Both the position numbers and the translations under genes were made by a program. Shown piece by piece: positions 1 to 10,611 of a stretch of 51,723 nt of DNA. Below the pieces are notes generated by a model that had not been told where the DNA came from, did no database searches, and saw only the letters and a list, made by a program, of their open reading frames with translations. Positions within the stretch are counted from its first letter, which is position 1. Each line of letters begins with the position of its first letter. This DNA is from Pseudomonas sp. S37 (GTDB taxonomy: Bacteria > Pseudomonadota > Gammaproteobacteria > Pseudomonadales > Pseudomonadaceae): NCBI RefSeq assembly GCF_016658545.1, contig NZ_JACVZC010000030.1, forward strand, positions 1-51,723, read 5' to 3'.

Positions 1-171
1 GTAGGAGCGGCTTTAGCCGCGAAGCGCCGCGCGGGCGGCGCTCGATCTCACTGGCGCTGAAAATGCTCCGGCGAACGCTTCGGCGCTCGATCTCGCAGGC
101 GCTAAATATGTCGAGGCGAACGCTTCGGCGCTCGATCTCACAGGCGCTGAAAATGCTTCGGCGAACACCTG
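1..171. repeat. REP half-site plus 45-bp tandem repeat (3 copies)
   Basis: Bases 1-24 are one arm of a REP-type element (gtaggagcggctttagccgc). They are followed by three direct copies of a 45-bp unit starting at 37, 82 and 127, each opening with ggcgctcgat and ending in a gaac-containing tail. Each unit also holds a short internal dyad (ggcgctcgat / caggcgct). The same unit recurs inside the large inverted repeat at 14259-14463, so this is a dispersed repeat family. It lies just downstream of glpR, where glpD is often found in pseudomonads. Confidence 0.8.
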
Positions 172-178
172 CCAGCCC

Positions 179-934
179 TTAAACCACCTCAAGCCGAATC
201 TTGTACTGATTGAGTAACTGGGTAAGGGCAGGCGTCGGCGTCTGGTCGGTGACCAGGCAATCGACCAAACTGATCGACCCCAGGCGCACCATGGCGTTGC
301 GCCCGAACTTGCTGGAGTCGGCGGCAAGAATCACTTGCCGGGCGTTGGCGATGATCGCCTGGGACACCCGTACTTCCTGGTAGTCGAAGTCGAGCAGGCT
401 GCCGTCTTCGTCAATACCGCTGATACCGACCAGTGCAAAATCGACCTTGAACTGGTTGATGAAATCGACGCTCGCCTGGCCCACCACGCCGCCATCACGG
501 CGCACGGTGCCGCCGGCCACCAGCACTTCGAAATCATCCTTGGCCGCGAGAATGGCGGCCACGTGCAGGTTATTGGTGATGACCTTCAGGTGGTTGTGGT
601 TGAGCAGTGCCCGGGCAATGGATTCGGTGGTGGTACCAATGTTGATGAACACCGAGGCATGGTCAGGAATCTGCCGGGCCACGGCTTCGGCGATGCGTTG
701 CTTTTCGTCGCGCATCTGATCGGCGCGCATGGCGTAGGCGGTATTTTCGACACTCGAGTCATAAGCCGCACCACCGTGGTAGCGACGCAGCAGGTTGAGC
801 TCGGCCAACTGGTTGATGTCACGGCGGATGGTTTGTGGCGTCACGACGAACAGCTGCGCCATTTCTTCGATACTGACATAACCGCGCTCGCGCACCAGTT
901 CGAGGATTTGTTGTTGGCGTGGGGGCAGATTCAT
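179..934 (-). CDS. glpR: DeoR-family repressor of glycerol metabolism GlpR
   Basis: This 251-residue transcriptional repressor is expected to bind glycerol-3-phosphate and control the adjacent glp genes. The N-terminus is a DeoR helix-turn-helix (around residues 6-57, with the family pattern [13 protein letters not shown]). The C-terminal sugar-phosphate-sensing domain carries the typical [13 protein letters not shown] and AADSSKFGR motifs. The ATG at 934 was chosen over a longer upstream reading because an AAGGA ribosome site precedes it and the helix-turn-helix begins right after. It is transcribed in the same direction as glpK and glpF but separated from glpK by a REP-containing gap, so it may have its own promoter. 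Length is normal for the family. Confidence 0.93.
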   Translation of the reverse strand: MNLPPRQQQILELVRERGYVSIEEMAQLFVVTPQTIRRDINQLAELNLLRRYHGGAAYDSSVENTAYAMRADQMRDEKQRIAEAVARQIPDHASVFINIGTTTESIARALLNHNHLKVITNNLHVAAILAAKDDFEVLVAGGTVRRDGGVVGQASVDFINQFKVDFALVGISGIDEDGSLLDFDYQEVRVSQAIIANARQVILAADSSKFGRNAMVRLGSISLVDCLVTDQTPTPALTQLLNQYKIRLEVV

Positions 935-1064
935 GGGCGGTCCTTTGGGGCTGCCGGACAAATTCTGCAATGATGCCGTAGGAAGGGGACTACGGCCAGT
1001 AGACGATGGCGCATTGGCGCGCACGTCGGGGGCAACTTTCTTGTGCTGCCTGAACTGGCCTCAT

Positions 1065-1169
1065 CGCCGGCAAGCCGGCTCCCACAGGTTTTGCGTTGCC
1101 TTCAGGTTGGCGCGGTCCCTGTAGGAGCGGCTTTAGCCGCGAACACCGGCGTAGCCGGTGCCATCCACC
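1065..1169. repeat. REP pair between glpR and glpK
   Basis: Two REP-like hairpins lie here: cgccggcaagccggctcccacag (arms at 1065-1087) and gtaggagcggctttagccgc followed by the dyad caccggcgtagccggtg (1121-1160). They fill much of the 263-bp gap between the genes. They may form mRNA 3' structures that separate glpK from glpR expression, which is an inference. Confidence 0.8.
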
Positions 1170-1197
1170 GAGTCGCCAGCAGTATTGCTCAGGCGTT

Positions 1198-3599
<2,402 letters not shown>

Positions 3600-3608
3600 G
3601 TATGACCT

Positions 3609-3626
3609 CGTTTTTTTTGTTGTGAG
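3609..3626 (-). promoter_or_regulatory. Candidate Crc/Hfq A-rich motif in glpF leader
   Basis: On the minus strand the leader just before the glpF start reads cacaacaaaaaaaacgagg. It contains an AAnAAnAA-type pattern next to the ribosome site. In Pseudomonas such motifs are bound by Hfq with Crc to repress translation of carbon-source genes. The pattern is directly visible; the regulatory role is inferred. Confidence 0.45.
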
Positions 3627-3756
3627 GCGCGTGGCGCTCGACAGCAAAGCCCGGTGTCGATCCCCATTGACCCCGGGCAGATGTTGGAAATGCACCTTAA
3701 AAGGGCACCATTTATTCAGAAACGAAAAAATATAGACAAGAAACGCTGATGTCAAA

Positions 3757-3790
3757 GGTCGAAAGTGAACGACCAGTCACGAAATGGTCG
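3757..3790. promoter_or_regulatory. Overlapping dyads in the glpF-ybaK intergenic region, candidate GlpR operator
   Basis: Two inverted repeats share an arm: ggtcg (3757-3761) with cgacc (3770-3774), and cgacca (3770-3775) with tggtcg (3785-3790). They lie about 160 bp upstream of glpF in the 303-bp divergent gap to ybaK. A DeoR-type regulator operator is plausible here, but I cannot confirm the binding protein. I see no gene in the rest of the gap. Confidence 0.35.
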
Positions 3791-3902
3791 CTAAAATCAG
3801 CCGGGGATGCCCGTGGTAGAGGTGCGCGATTGCGGTGCGCTGGCTGCGATGTGGGAATTGTCCTAAAGTAGCCGCCGAGCCGTCCCAGACCGGAGCCCTT
3901 GC

Positions 3903-4373
3903 ATGACCCCCGCCCTAGATCTGTTGAAAAAGCACCGCGCCGAGCACCGCGTGCACAGTTATGAGCATGACCCCAAGTCGGCGTCGTATGGCCTGGAGGC
4001 GGCGGAGAAGCTCGGGCTTGACCCGCAGCAGGTGTTCAAGACCTTGCTGGCGAGCAGCGAAAAGGGTGAGTTGCTGGTGGCGGTGGTGCCGGTAGTGGGC
4101 ACGCTGGACCTCAAGGCTTTGGCACATGCGGCCGGGGTGAAGAAGTGCGAGATGGCCGACCCGGCGGCGGCGCAGCGCGCTACGGGTTACCTGGTGGGTG
4201 GGATCAGCCCGCTGGGGCAGAAGAAGCGCCTGCGCACCTTCATCGATGATTCGGCGCAGAATTTTGCGACCATCCATGTCAGTGCGGGGCGGCGAGGGCT
4301 GGAAGTGGAGTTGGCGGCGGCGGTGCTGGCCGAGCATACCCAAGGTAAATTTGCCGGAATTGGTAGGGGCTGA
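3903..4373 (+). CDS. ybaK: Cys-tRNA(Pro)/Cys-tRNA(Cys) deacylase YbaK
   Basis: This 156-residue member of the YbaK/EbsC family hydrolyses cysteine mischarged onto tRNA(Pro), acting in trans to prolyl-tRNA synthetase. The family pattern is complete: the N-terminal HSYEHDP segment, the QVFKTLLA motif with the conserved lysine at residue 46, the LLVAVVPV strand and the [12 protein letters not shown] motif. It is transcribed divergently from glpF and ends just before a REP pair. It is functionally unrelated to its neighbours. A second trans-editing protein (AlaX type) occurs at 38694-39482. Confidence 0.92.
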   Translation: MTPALDLLKKHRAEHRVHSYEHDPKSASYGLEAAEKLGLDPQQVFKTLLASSEKGELLVAVVPVVGTLDLKALAHAAGVKKCEMADPAAAQRATGYLVGGISPLGQKKRLRTFIDDSAQNFATIHVSAGRRGLEVELAAAVLAEHTQGKFAGIGRG

Positions 4374-4377
4374 GATT

Positions 4378-4484
4378 GTTGGGGCTGCTTTGCAGCCCAT
4401 CGCGACACAAGGCCGCTCCTACAGGAGAGCGCGATCCATGTAGGAGCGGCCTTGTGTCGCGATCGGGCCGCAACGCGGCCCCAA
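4378..4484. repeat. REP inverted pair between convergent ybaK and ABC ATPase genes
   Basis: Two long arms face each other: ggggctgctttgcagcccatcgcgacacaaggccgctcctacag and its near-complement ending at 4482, around a ~15-base spacer. This is the cgacacaaggccgctcctac subclass of REP, also seen at 21021-21124. It lies between two converging genes, where it could act as a bidirectional 3' structure. Confidence 0.85.
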
Positions 4485-4493
4485 GATTTTGGG

Positions 4494-5603
4494 TCAGGTC
4501 GCCGAACTGTACCGACGAACACCATTCTCCTGCCGCGCCAACTGCGCCGCCACACTGCCCGGCACCGCGAACAGCACCAGGTGGTCGGCCTTCACCGCAA
4601 TCCCCACATCCTCACCCACCTGATGGTCGTTATGGCTCGGGAAGATCGCTTCCAGCTGACTACCGGTCGGCAACTGCAGGCGGTACAAGGTCGAAGCGCC
4701 AAGGAAACTCTTGCCTACAACGTTCGCCCGCAGAGGGCTGTCTGGCGCATGCACGATATCGTCCGGGCGCAGCAGCACGTCCACCGAGCTGCCCGGCGCC
4801 ATGATGTACGCACGGTTACCGCGCAGTTCACCCAGTTCGGTATTGACCGCCTCATGGCTGCTCATCTGGCCGCGGATGAAGTAACCCTGGCCAATGAAGC
4901 TGGCCACGAACGGCGTCTGCGGCTCATGGTACAGGTTGTACGGCGTGTCCCACTGCTCCAGGCGGCCTTCCTTGAACACACCGACCTGGTCGCTGACGGC
5001 AAAGGCTTCTTCCTGGTCATGGGTGACCAGGATGGCACTGGTGCCACGGCTCTTGAGAATATCGCGCACCTCATGGCTCAGGCGCCGACGCAGCTCCACG
5101 TCGAGGTTTGAGAACGGCTCGTCGAGCAGCAGCAGCTGTGGCTCGGGCGCCAGTGCACGGGCCAGGGCGACCCGTTGCTGCTGGCCACCGGACAATTCAT
5201 GCGGATAACGCCCGCCCAGGCCGCCCAGCTTGACCAGCTCGAGCATCTCTTCGATGACAGCGGCCTGGCGTGGGTGCTTGGCGATGCCGAAGGCGATGTT
5301 CTGTGCCACGGTCAGGTGCGGGAACAGTGCGTAATCCTGGAACACCATGCCGATCCGGCGCTTCTCCGGGGCCAGGGTGAAGCCGGCGCGGGAGATGACT
5401 TCACCGGCCAGCTGGATTTCACCGTCGTGCACCGGCTCGAAACCGGCAATGGCGCGCAGGGTGGTGGTTTTGCCGCAACCAGATGAACCCAGCAGGCAAC
5501 CAATGTCGCCTGCATTCAGGTGCAGGTTGAGGTTCTGGACGATGCGCTGGTCGCCGTAGCCGCAGGCGAGGTTGCGCAGGTTGAGCAGTAGGGGTTGACT
5601 CAT
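4494..5603 (-). CDS. ABC transporter ATP-binding protein (FbpC/PotA-like)
   Basis: This 369-residue ATPase of the iron(III)/polyamine/sulfate importer class has every nucleotide-binding element: Walker [10 protein letters not shown] (residues 39-47), Q-loop [10 protein letters not shown], signature LSGGQ (137-141), Walker B LLLLDEP (157-163) and the switch histidine in [11 protein letters not shown]-terminal TOBE-like regulatory region follows (about residues 240-350). Its start overlaps the argF stop by 4 bp (ATGA), so translation is probably coupled to argF. No permease or binding-protein gene is nearby, so its partners must lie elsewhere. The closest resemblance is to FbpC-type iron(III) ATPases; the substrate is not certain. 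Confidence 0.88.
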   Translation of the reverse strand: MSQPLLLNLRNLACGYGDQRIVQNLNLHLNAGDIGCLLGSSGCGKTTTLRAIAGFEPVHDGEIQLAGEVISRAGFTLAPEKRRIGMVFQDYALFPHLTVAQNIAFGIAKHPRQAAVIEEMLELVKLGGLGGRYPHELSGGQQQRVALARALAPEPQLLLLDEPFSNLDVELRRRLSHEVRDILKSRGTSAILVTHDQEEAFAVSDQVGVFKEGRLEQWDTPYNLYHEPQTPFVASFIGQGYFIRGQMSSHEAVNTELGELRGNRAYIMAPGSSVDVLLRPDDIVHAPDSPLRANVVGKSFLGASTLYRLQLPTGSQLEAIFPSHNDHQVGEDVGIAVKADHLVLFAVPGSVAAQLARQENGVRRYSSAT

Positions 5604-6520
5604 GCGTGGTGGTAAGCCGGTTCTACAAGGAATTCGAGAAGCGCCTTCTGTGCATGCAGGCGGTTTTCAGCCTCGTCCCAGGCGACCGAACGTGGGTCGT
5701 CGAGCAGGTCCTGGCTGATTTCCTCGCCACGATGGGCAGGCAGGCAGTGCATGAAGAGGACATCGGGTGCCGCCAGGTCGAGCAGTTCGCGGGTGACCTG
5801 GTAAGGCGCGAAATGCGCCAGGCGCCGTGCAGTTTCCTCCTCTTGGCCCATGGAAGTCCAGACATCGGTGACCACAAGGTGTGCATCACGCACTGCTTCC
5901 TTGGCGTCGCGGATGATCTGCACGCGGTCACCACCCAGCGCCATGAAACGCTGATCCGGCTCGTAGCCTTCAGGGCAAGCTATGCGCAGCTGGAAGTCGA
6001 ACTGCCTGGCGGCCTCGATATAGGAGTTGCACATGTTGAAACCATCGCCGATCCAGGTCACGGTCTTGCCCTGGATCGAGCCGCGGTGCTCAAGGAAGGT
6101 CTGCATGTCGGCCAGCAGCTGGCACGGGTGCGATTCGTCGGACAGGCCGTTGATTACCGGCACGCGCGATTTGGCGGCGAACTCGGTCAGGGTGCTGTGG
6201 GCGTGGGTACGGATCATCACCACGTCGAGCATGCTCGACAACACGATGGCGCTGTCGCCGATCGGCTCGCCACGGCCCAGCTGGGTGTCGCGCGGCGACA
6301 GGAAGATGGCCTGGCCACCGAGCTGGATCATGCCGGCCTCGAACGACACGCGGGTACGGGTCGAGGACTTTTCGAAGATCATGCCCAGCACCCGGTTCTT
6401 CAGGGGTTCGAACAGCACGCCTCGTTTGCGCAGGTCCTTCAGCTCGATGCCGCGGCGGATCACCCCGAGCAATTCGTCGGTGGTGAAGTCCAGCAGGGAG
6501 AGAAAGTGCCTAGCGCTCAT
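5600..6520 (-). CDS. argF: Ornithine carbamoyltransferase (anabolic)
   Basis: This 306-residue enzyme condenses ornithine and carbamoyl phosphate to citrulline in arginine biosynthesis. The carbamoyl-phosphate loop STRTR is at residues 53-57, followed by the HPCQLLAD motif and the catalytic HCLPAHRG motif near the C-terminus. Length and motifs fit the anabolic ArgF rather than the catabolic ArcB. It is the first gene of a two-gene unit with the ABC ATPase. A sigma-70-like promoter overlapped by an ArgR-like half site lies upstream. The later step, argG, is at 14595-15812. Confidence 0.96.
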   Translation of the reverse strand: MSARHFLSLLDFTTDELLGVIRRGIELKDLRKRGVLFEPLKNRVLGMIFEKSSTRTRVSFEAGMIQLGGQAIFLSPRDTQLGRGEPIGDSAIVLSSMLDVVMIRTHAHSTLTEFAAKSRVPVINGLSDESHPCQLLADMQTFLEHRGSIQGKTVTWIGDGFNMCNSYIEAARQFDFQLRIACPEGYEPDQRFMALGGDRVQIIRDAKEAVRDAHLVVTDVWTSMGQEEETARRLAHFAPYQVTRELLDLAAPDVLFMHCLPAHRGEEISQDLLDDPRSVAWDEAENRLHAQKALLEFLVEPAYHHA

Positions 6521-6902
6521 GATTGACTACCTTATCTGCAACGGTATGCAGGTCGACCGTATGGTTTTTTTTGACAACGGGAGTGACCTGCGGCGTAAGC
6601 CGCACGGGGCGGACGAAATAGGGAAAGGCGCAATACTATAAGTAAATGTCGCCTGAAGCCAAGGGGGGAAACAGCGGGCGGATCGCAAAGGGTGTTGCAA
6701 AGGGTGTCTTTACCCGTCGGGCCGTGCTGTTTTTTATTTGCTACACAGGGTTGTACACGGCTTGCTGGCGATTTGGCAAATGGCCGTCGCAAATCGTGCG
6801 CCTGATGTCGGTGGATTCACGCGGCGAAGCGCGCTGGCAGGGGGGAGGGGCGAGGCGCATAGTCACCGTTCCACTCCTCACCATAACAACGCAGAGGCGG
6901 CC
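6521..6902. other. 382-bp divergent intergenic region argF / molybdopterin oxidoreductase
   Basis: The argF side holds the candidate promoter and ArgR half site described separately, plus a run of eight T at about 6562-6569. Toward the oxidoreductase gene I see no clear promoter consensus. An open reading frame continues upstream of the chosen oxidoreductase start, but it lacks family similarity. No RNA gene was recognised. Confidence 0.6.
6635..6662 (-). promoter_or_regulatory. Candidate argF promoter with ArgR half site
   Basis: On the minus strand TTGGCT (6662-6657) and TATAGT (6640-6635) are 16 bp apart and form a reasonable sigma-70 promoter for argF. On the plus strand tgtcgc, eight bases, then aa (6647-6662) matches the half-site pattern TGTCGC-N8-AA described for Pseudomonas ArgR, and it lies over the -35. 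I do not see a good second half site. The assignment is by eye. Confidence 0.45.
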
Positions 6903-9011
6903 ATGACCAAGACCCTGCATCACCGTGCCTGTCACCTGTGCGAAGCGATCTGCGGGTTGAGCATCGAAGTCAGCCACGAAGACGACGGGCGGGCGCTGAT
7001 CAGTTCGATCAAGGGTGACCCCCAGGACCCGTTCAGCCGTGGCCATGTCTGCCCCAAGGCGGTGGCCTTGCAGGATATCCAGAACGACCCTGATCGCCTG
7101 CGCCAGCCGTACAAACGTACAGGTGAGCAATGGCAGGCCATTGGCTGGGATGAGGCCTTCGCCCTGGCTGCCGAAAAGTTGTGGGCGGTTCAGCAAGCCC
7201 ATGGGCGCAACGCCGTGGCGGTGTACCAAGGTAACCCGAGCGTGCACAACTATGGGTTGATGACCCACAGCAACTACTTTCTCGGCCTGTTGAAAACCCG
7301 TAATCGCTTCTCGGCCACTTCCGTGGACCAGCTGCCGCAACACCTGGTCAGCCACCTGATGTATGGCCACGGCCTGCTGCTGCCGATTCCGGACATCGAC
7401 CATACCGACTTCATGCTGATCCTTGGTGGCAACCCGCTGGCCTCCAACGGCAGCATCATGACCGTGCCAGACGTGGAAAAGCGCCTCAAGGCCCTGCGTG
7501 CGCGGGGCGGGCGGCTGCTGGTGGTTGACCCTCGGCGTAGCGAAACGGCGGCCATGGCAGACAGCCATCTGTTCATCCGCCCCGGTGGCGATGCGGCACT
7601 GTTGTGCGGCCTGCTCAACACGTTGTTCGCAGAAGGCTTGGCGCGTGACTCGCACTTGTCCGTCAGTGGGCTGCAGCAGGTACGGGAGGCCATTGCGCCA
7701 TTCAGCGCCGATGCCATGAGTGCGCATTGTGGCATCGCAGCCGCTGAGATCCGCCAGTTGGCACGGGATTTTGCCGCTGCCGACAAGGCCGTGTGCTATG
7801 GGCGCATGGGCATCTCGACCCAGGCGTTCGGCACCCTGTGTCATTGGCTGGTGCAACTGATCAACCTGGTGACCGGCAACCTCGACTGTGAAGGTGGCGC
7901 GTTGTGCACGGAACCTGCTGTCGACCTGGTGGCGACCACCTCAGGTGGCCACTTCAACGCCTGGCAGAGCCGCGTATCGGGCTTGCCCGAATACGGCGGC
8001 GAGCTGCCGGTGGCCGCGCTCGCCGAGGAAATGCTCACTCCCGGCGAGGGGCAGGTACGCGCGCTGGTGACCGTGGCCGGCAACCCGGTGCTGTCCACGC
8101 CTAACGGCCGCCAACTGGATGCTGCGCTGGAGGGGCTGGAATTCATGCTCAGCATCGACCTCTACATCAACGAAACCACCCGCCACGCAGACCTGATCCT
8201 GCCCTCCACCTCGGCGCTGGAAAACGACCACTACGACAGCACCTTCAACCTGCTGGCCGTGCGTAACGTCACACGCTTCAACCGGGCGATCCTGGCCAAG
8301 CCGCCAGGGGCGCTGCACGACTGGGAGATCTTCGTCGGCCTGGCGCAAGCGTTCGCCAAGCGTGCCGAACTGGAATTGAAACCGACCTGGGCGCCGGCGC
8401 AGATGATCGATCTGGCACTGCGCAAAGGGCGCTACGGTGAGGCAACGCCGTGGCAACTTTCGCTGGCAACCCTGGACGGCTACCCCCACGGTCTGGACCT
8501 CGGGCCGTTACGCGCCAACCTCGCTGCACGGCTGGCCACCGCCAGCCGGGCCGTCGAAGCGGCGCCCCAGGTGCTGCTGGATGACCTGCAGCGCCTGGCA
8601 CAACAAGCACCACCGGTGCCGGGCGAACTGCTGCTGATCGGTCGTCGCCATGTGCGCAGCAACAACTCGTGGATGCACAACTTCCACCGCCTGGTCAAAG
8701 GCAAGCCGCGCCACCAATTGTTGATGCACCCGCAAGACCTCCAGCAGCGGCAGTTGCAGGACGGCCAGCGGGTGCGTATCCGCTCGCGAACGGGCGACCT
8801 GGAAGTGGAGGTGCAGGCCTGCGAGGACATGATGCCGGGAGTGGTCAGCCTGCCCCATGGGTTCGGCCATGCTCGTCACGGTGTGCACATGCAGATCGCC
8901 CAGGCGCAGCCGGGCATCAGTGCCAACGACCTCACCGATGAGCGCCTGCGCGACCGGGTTTCCGGCAACGCTGCGCTCAATGGCGTGCCCGTGCAGGTAG
9001 AGGCCGCGTGA
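6903..9011 (+). CDS. Molybdopterin-dependent oxidoreductase (formate dehydrogenase-like)
   Basis: This 702-residue protein belongs to the DMSO-reductase superfamily. The N-terminus binds a [4Fe-4S] cluster through C10, C13, C17 and C50 (the last in GHVCPKA). Molybdopterin-binding segments follow, and the C-terminal molydop-binding domain starts near residue 575. At the usual metal-ligand region (about residues 137-145, SATSVDQLP) there is no cysteine or selenocysteine, so it is not a classical formate dehydrogenase. No Tat signal is visible, so it is probably cytoplasmic. The start at 6903 places the cluster motif right at the N-terminus. No partner electron-transfer or FdhD gene is adjacent; the substrate is unknown. 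Confidence 0.85.
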   Translation: MTKTLHHRACHLCEAICGLSIEVSHEDDGRALISSIKGDPQDPFSRGHVCPKAVALQDIQNDPDRLRQPYKRTGEQWQAIGWDEAFALAAEKLWAVQQAHGRNAVAVYQGNPSVHNYGLMTHSNYFLGLLKTRNRFSATSVDQLPQHLVSHLMYGHGLLLPIPDIDHTDFMLILGGNPLASNGSIMTVPDVEKRLKALRARGGRLLVVDPRRSETAAMADSHLFIRPGGDAALLCGLLNTLFAEGLARDSHLSVSGLQQVREAIAPFSADAMSAHCGIAAAEIRQLARDFAAADKAVCYGRMGISTQAFGTLCHWLVQLINLVTGNLDCEGGALCTEPAVDLVATTSGGHFNAWQSRVSGLPEYGGELPVAALAEEMLTPGEGQVRALVTVAGNPVLSTPNGRQLDAALEGLEFMLSIDLYINETTRHADLILPSTSALENDHYDSTFNLLAVRNVTRFNRAILAKPPGALHDWEIFVGLAQAFAKRAELELKPTWAPAQMIDLALRKGRYGEATPWQLSLATLDGYPHGLDLGPLRANLAARLATASRAVEAAPQVLLDDLQRLAQQAPPVPGELLLIGRRHVRSNNSWMHNFHRLVKGKPRHQLLMHPQDLQQRQLQDGQRVRIRSRTGDLEVEVQACEDMMPGVVSLPHGFGHARHGVHMQIAQAQPGISANDLTDERLRDRVSGNAALNGVPVQVEAA

Positions 9012-9013
9012 GG

Positions 9014-9049
9014 AACGGTAAGGCCGAGCATGCTGCTCGGCTTTCCGTT
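9014..9049 (+). terminator. Hairpin after the molybdopterin oxidoreductase gene
   Basis: A stem of about 17 bp with one mismatch forms from aacggtaaggccgagca and tgctcggctttccgtt around a three-base loop. It starts three bases after the stop codon. It lacks a long T run, so it may be a weak terminator or a 3' protective structure. Confidence 0.55.
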
Positions 9050-9102
9050 ACAATGCGTCACCGTGCCGACGACCGCGTCGGAAAGTTCAGCTGAGGTGCT
9101 AG

Positions 9103-9438
9103 ATGGATATCATCGATACGATCAAAGAGCAGATTGCCAACAACACCATTCTGCTTTACATGAAAGGCTCGCCGAATGCCCCGCAGTGCGGGTTCTCGGC
9201 CAAGGCATCGCAGGCTGTGATGGGTTGTGGCGAAAAGTTCGCCTACGTCGACATCCTGCAGAACCCGGAAATTCGCGCCAACCTGCCAAAGTACGCCAAC
9301 TGGCCGACCTTCCCGCAGCTGTGGGTAGCCGGTGAACTGGTTGGCGGCAGCGACATCATGCTGGAAATGTTCCAGAACGGCGAGCTACAGACCCTGATCA
9401 AGGACGCTGCTGCCAAGGCCAAGGCTTCCGAAGCCTGA
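9103..9438 (+). CDS. grxD: Monothiol glutaredoxin Grx4 (Fe-S cluster carrier)
   Basis: This 111-residue monothiol glutaredoxin carries the CGFS active site at residues 29-32, the conserved K21 in MKGSP, the WPTFPQLW strand with the cis-proline, and the GGSDI glutathione-binding motif. Such proteins carry [2Fe-2S] clusters with glutathione and BolA rather than acting as disulfide reductases. It is a single gene closed by a terminator shared with the converging bacterioferritin gene, and it forms the start of an iron and redox cluster in this window. Confidence 0.95.
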   Translation: MDIIDTIKEQIANNTILLYMKGSPNAPQCGFSAKASQAVMGCGEKFAYVDILQNPEIRANLPKYANWPTFPQLWVAGELVGGSDIMLEMFQNGELQTLIKDAAAKAKASEA

Positions 9439-9453
9439 TCTTCTGGCAAGCAT

Positions 9454-9483
9454 AAAAAAACCCGCTGATCGCGGGTTTTTTTA
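9454..9483. terminator. Bidirectional terminator between grxD and bfr
   Basis: An A7 run, the stem cccgc / gcggg around tgatc, and a T7 run form a rho-independent terminator usable from both sides. It fits the convergent genes on either side. Confidence 0.9.
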
Positions 9484-9495
9484 TGTGGCGAATAT

Positions 9496-9969
9496 TTATT
9501 CTTCGCCCATCTGCGACTGCAGGTAGTTCTCGATACCGATCTTGTCGATCAGCCCCAACTGGGTTTCCAGCCAGTCGATGTGCTCTTCCTCGGATTCGAG
9601 GATATCTTCAAGCATGTCACGCGAGCCGAAGTCGCCAGCGGTTTCGCAATGCGCGATGGCAGCCTTGAGGTCGGCCAGGCCTTTCTTCTCGAGTTTCAGG
9701 TCGCACTCGAGCATTTCCTTGGTGTGCTCGCCGATCAGCAGCTTACCCAGGTCCTGCACGTTGGGGATGCCTTCGAGGAAGAGAATACGCTTGATCAATT
9801 TGTCAGCGTGTTTCATCTCGTCGATCGATTCCTTGTACTCGTGCTTGCCGAGTTTGTTCAGGCCCCAATCTTCGTACATGCGTGCGTGCAGGAAGTACTG
9901 GTTGATCGCGACCAGCTCGTTTCCGAGGATCTTGTTGAGATGCTGGATGACGCTTACGTCGCCTTTCAT
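9496..9969 (-). CDS. bfr: Bacterioferritin (heme-binding)
   Basis: This 157-residue four-helix iron-storage subunit assembles into a 24-mer that oxidises and stores iron. All ferroxidase ligands can be counted: E18, E51, H54, E94, E127 and H130. M52, the heme ligand between subunits, is also present, so this is the heme-binding Bfr type. The start at 9969 gives the normal length and MKGDVSVI beginning; the upstream extension to 9999 is not family-like. The release partner Bfd is encoded just upstream on the same strand, but a terminator lies between them. Confidence 0.96.
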   Translation of the reverse strand: MKGDVSVIQHLNKILGNELVAINQYFLHARMYEDWGLNKLGKHEYKESIDEMKHADKLIKRILFLEGIPNVQDLGKLLIGEHTKEMLECDLKLEKKGLADLKAAIAHCETAGDFGSRDMLEDILESEEEHIDWLETQLGLIDKIGIENYLQSQMGEE

Positions 9970-10125
9970 GTGGGTTCCTGCCCTGTAGAAGTGTGCCAAT
10001 ACAGAGAAGTTTGAGCCTGATACTTAAGTGTGTCAAACCTAAGTTATTGAATAATAAGTGAAAATTAATAGGAATAAGAATGTTTGTGAACCGCGTTGGA
10101 GCGCTAACTTGTTGAATTTCGGGCA

Positions 10126-10152
10126 TAAAAAAACCGGACACTAGGTCCGGTT
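10126..10152 (-). terminator. Terminator of bfd
   Basis: The stem aaccggac / gtccggtt around ctag is followed on the minus strand by a run of seven T. It closes bfd before the bfr promoter region. Confidence 0.85.
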
Positions 10153-10168
10153 CTTCAAATTCTGGCTT

Positions 10169-10387
10169 TCAGGCGGCGGTAAATTCTACAGGGTAGGGCA
10201 GGGCTGCCTGGCTGACCTGAAGCTCGGTCAGGGTCTCGCGGACCACCTGCTTGGCCACGCAGGCGCATTTGCCACACTGGCTGGCGACGTTGGTGGCGGC
10301 TCGCACTTCCTTGTAACTGCAGCATCCTTCATAGATCGCATCGCGGATCTGTCCGTCGGTAACGCCGACACAAAGACACACATACAT
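10169..10387 (-). CDS. bfd: Bacterioferritin-associated ferredoxin
   Basis: This 72-residue [2Fe-2S] protein delivers electrons to bacterioferritin so that stored iron can be released. The four cluster cysteines C4, C6, C38 and C41 fit the Bfd pattern (MYVCLC near the start, QCGKCA later). Three further cysteines (C22, C23, C43) are present. The C-terminal tail beyond residue 58 is slightly longer than the compact core. A Fur-like site lies upstream, consistent with induction when iron is low. Confidence 0.95.
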   Translation of the reverse strand: MYVCLCVGVTDGQIRDAIYEGCCSYKEVRAATNVASQCGKCACVAKQVVRETLTELQVSQAALPYPVEFTAA

Positions 10388-10431
10388 AAGGGCTGACCAT
10401 CGCTGGTTTAAGTCGATGGGTGGAGCTTAAT

Positions 10432-10450
10432 GTTAATGAGAATGCTTGTC
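10432..10450. promoter_or_regulatory. Candidate Fur box upstream of bfd
   Basis: The sequence gttaatgagaatgcttgtc resembles half of a Fur site (aatgagaat core) and lies about 45 bp upstream of the bfd start. The match is partial; binding is inferred from the known iron control of bfd in pseudomonads. Confidence 0.45.
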
Positions 10451-10530
10451 AAAGGACTTTCTGGAAGGGCCGAGCTTGAGCGACCGGCGGTTGCCCGATT
10501 GTTGGATTCGGCCTGTCATCAGAAGCCGTG

Positions 10531-10536
10531 TATGAT
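10531..10536 (+). promoter_or_regulatory. Possible -10 element of the peroxiredoxin gene
   Basis: TATGAT lies about 75 bp upstream of the peroxiredoxin start, with a weak -35 candidate ttcggc 18 bp before it. The -10 is good and the -35 poor, so an activator may assist. Confidence 0.35.
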
Positions 10537-10611
10537 GGTCGGCCTTTGTTGGATGTCGGGCAAGCCCGTCTGGCCCGGCAAACGGTTTTTCACCCTCATC
10601 AGGAGATTACA

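Noticed and set aside
37..171. Coding tandem repeat (45 bp is 15 codons)
   Set aside because: An antisense frame runs through it, but it has no family similarity or ribosome site, and the same unit occurs in a non-coding palindrome; the multiple of three is probably chance.
3903..4373. ybaK as partner of the AlaX operon
   Set aside because: Both are trans-editing proteins but 34 kb apart, and YbaK is a common housekeeping gene.
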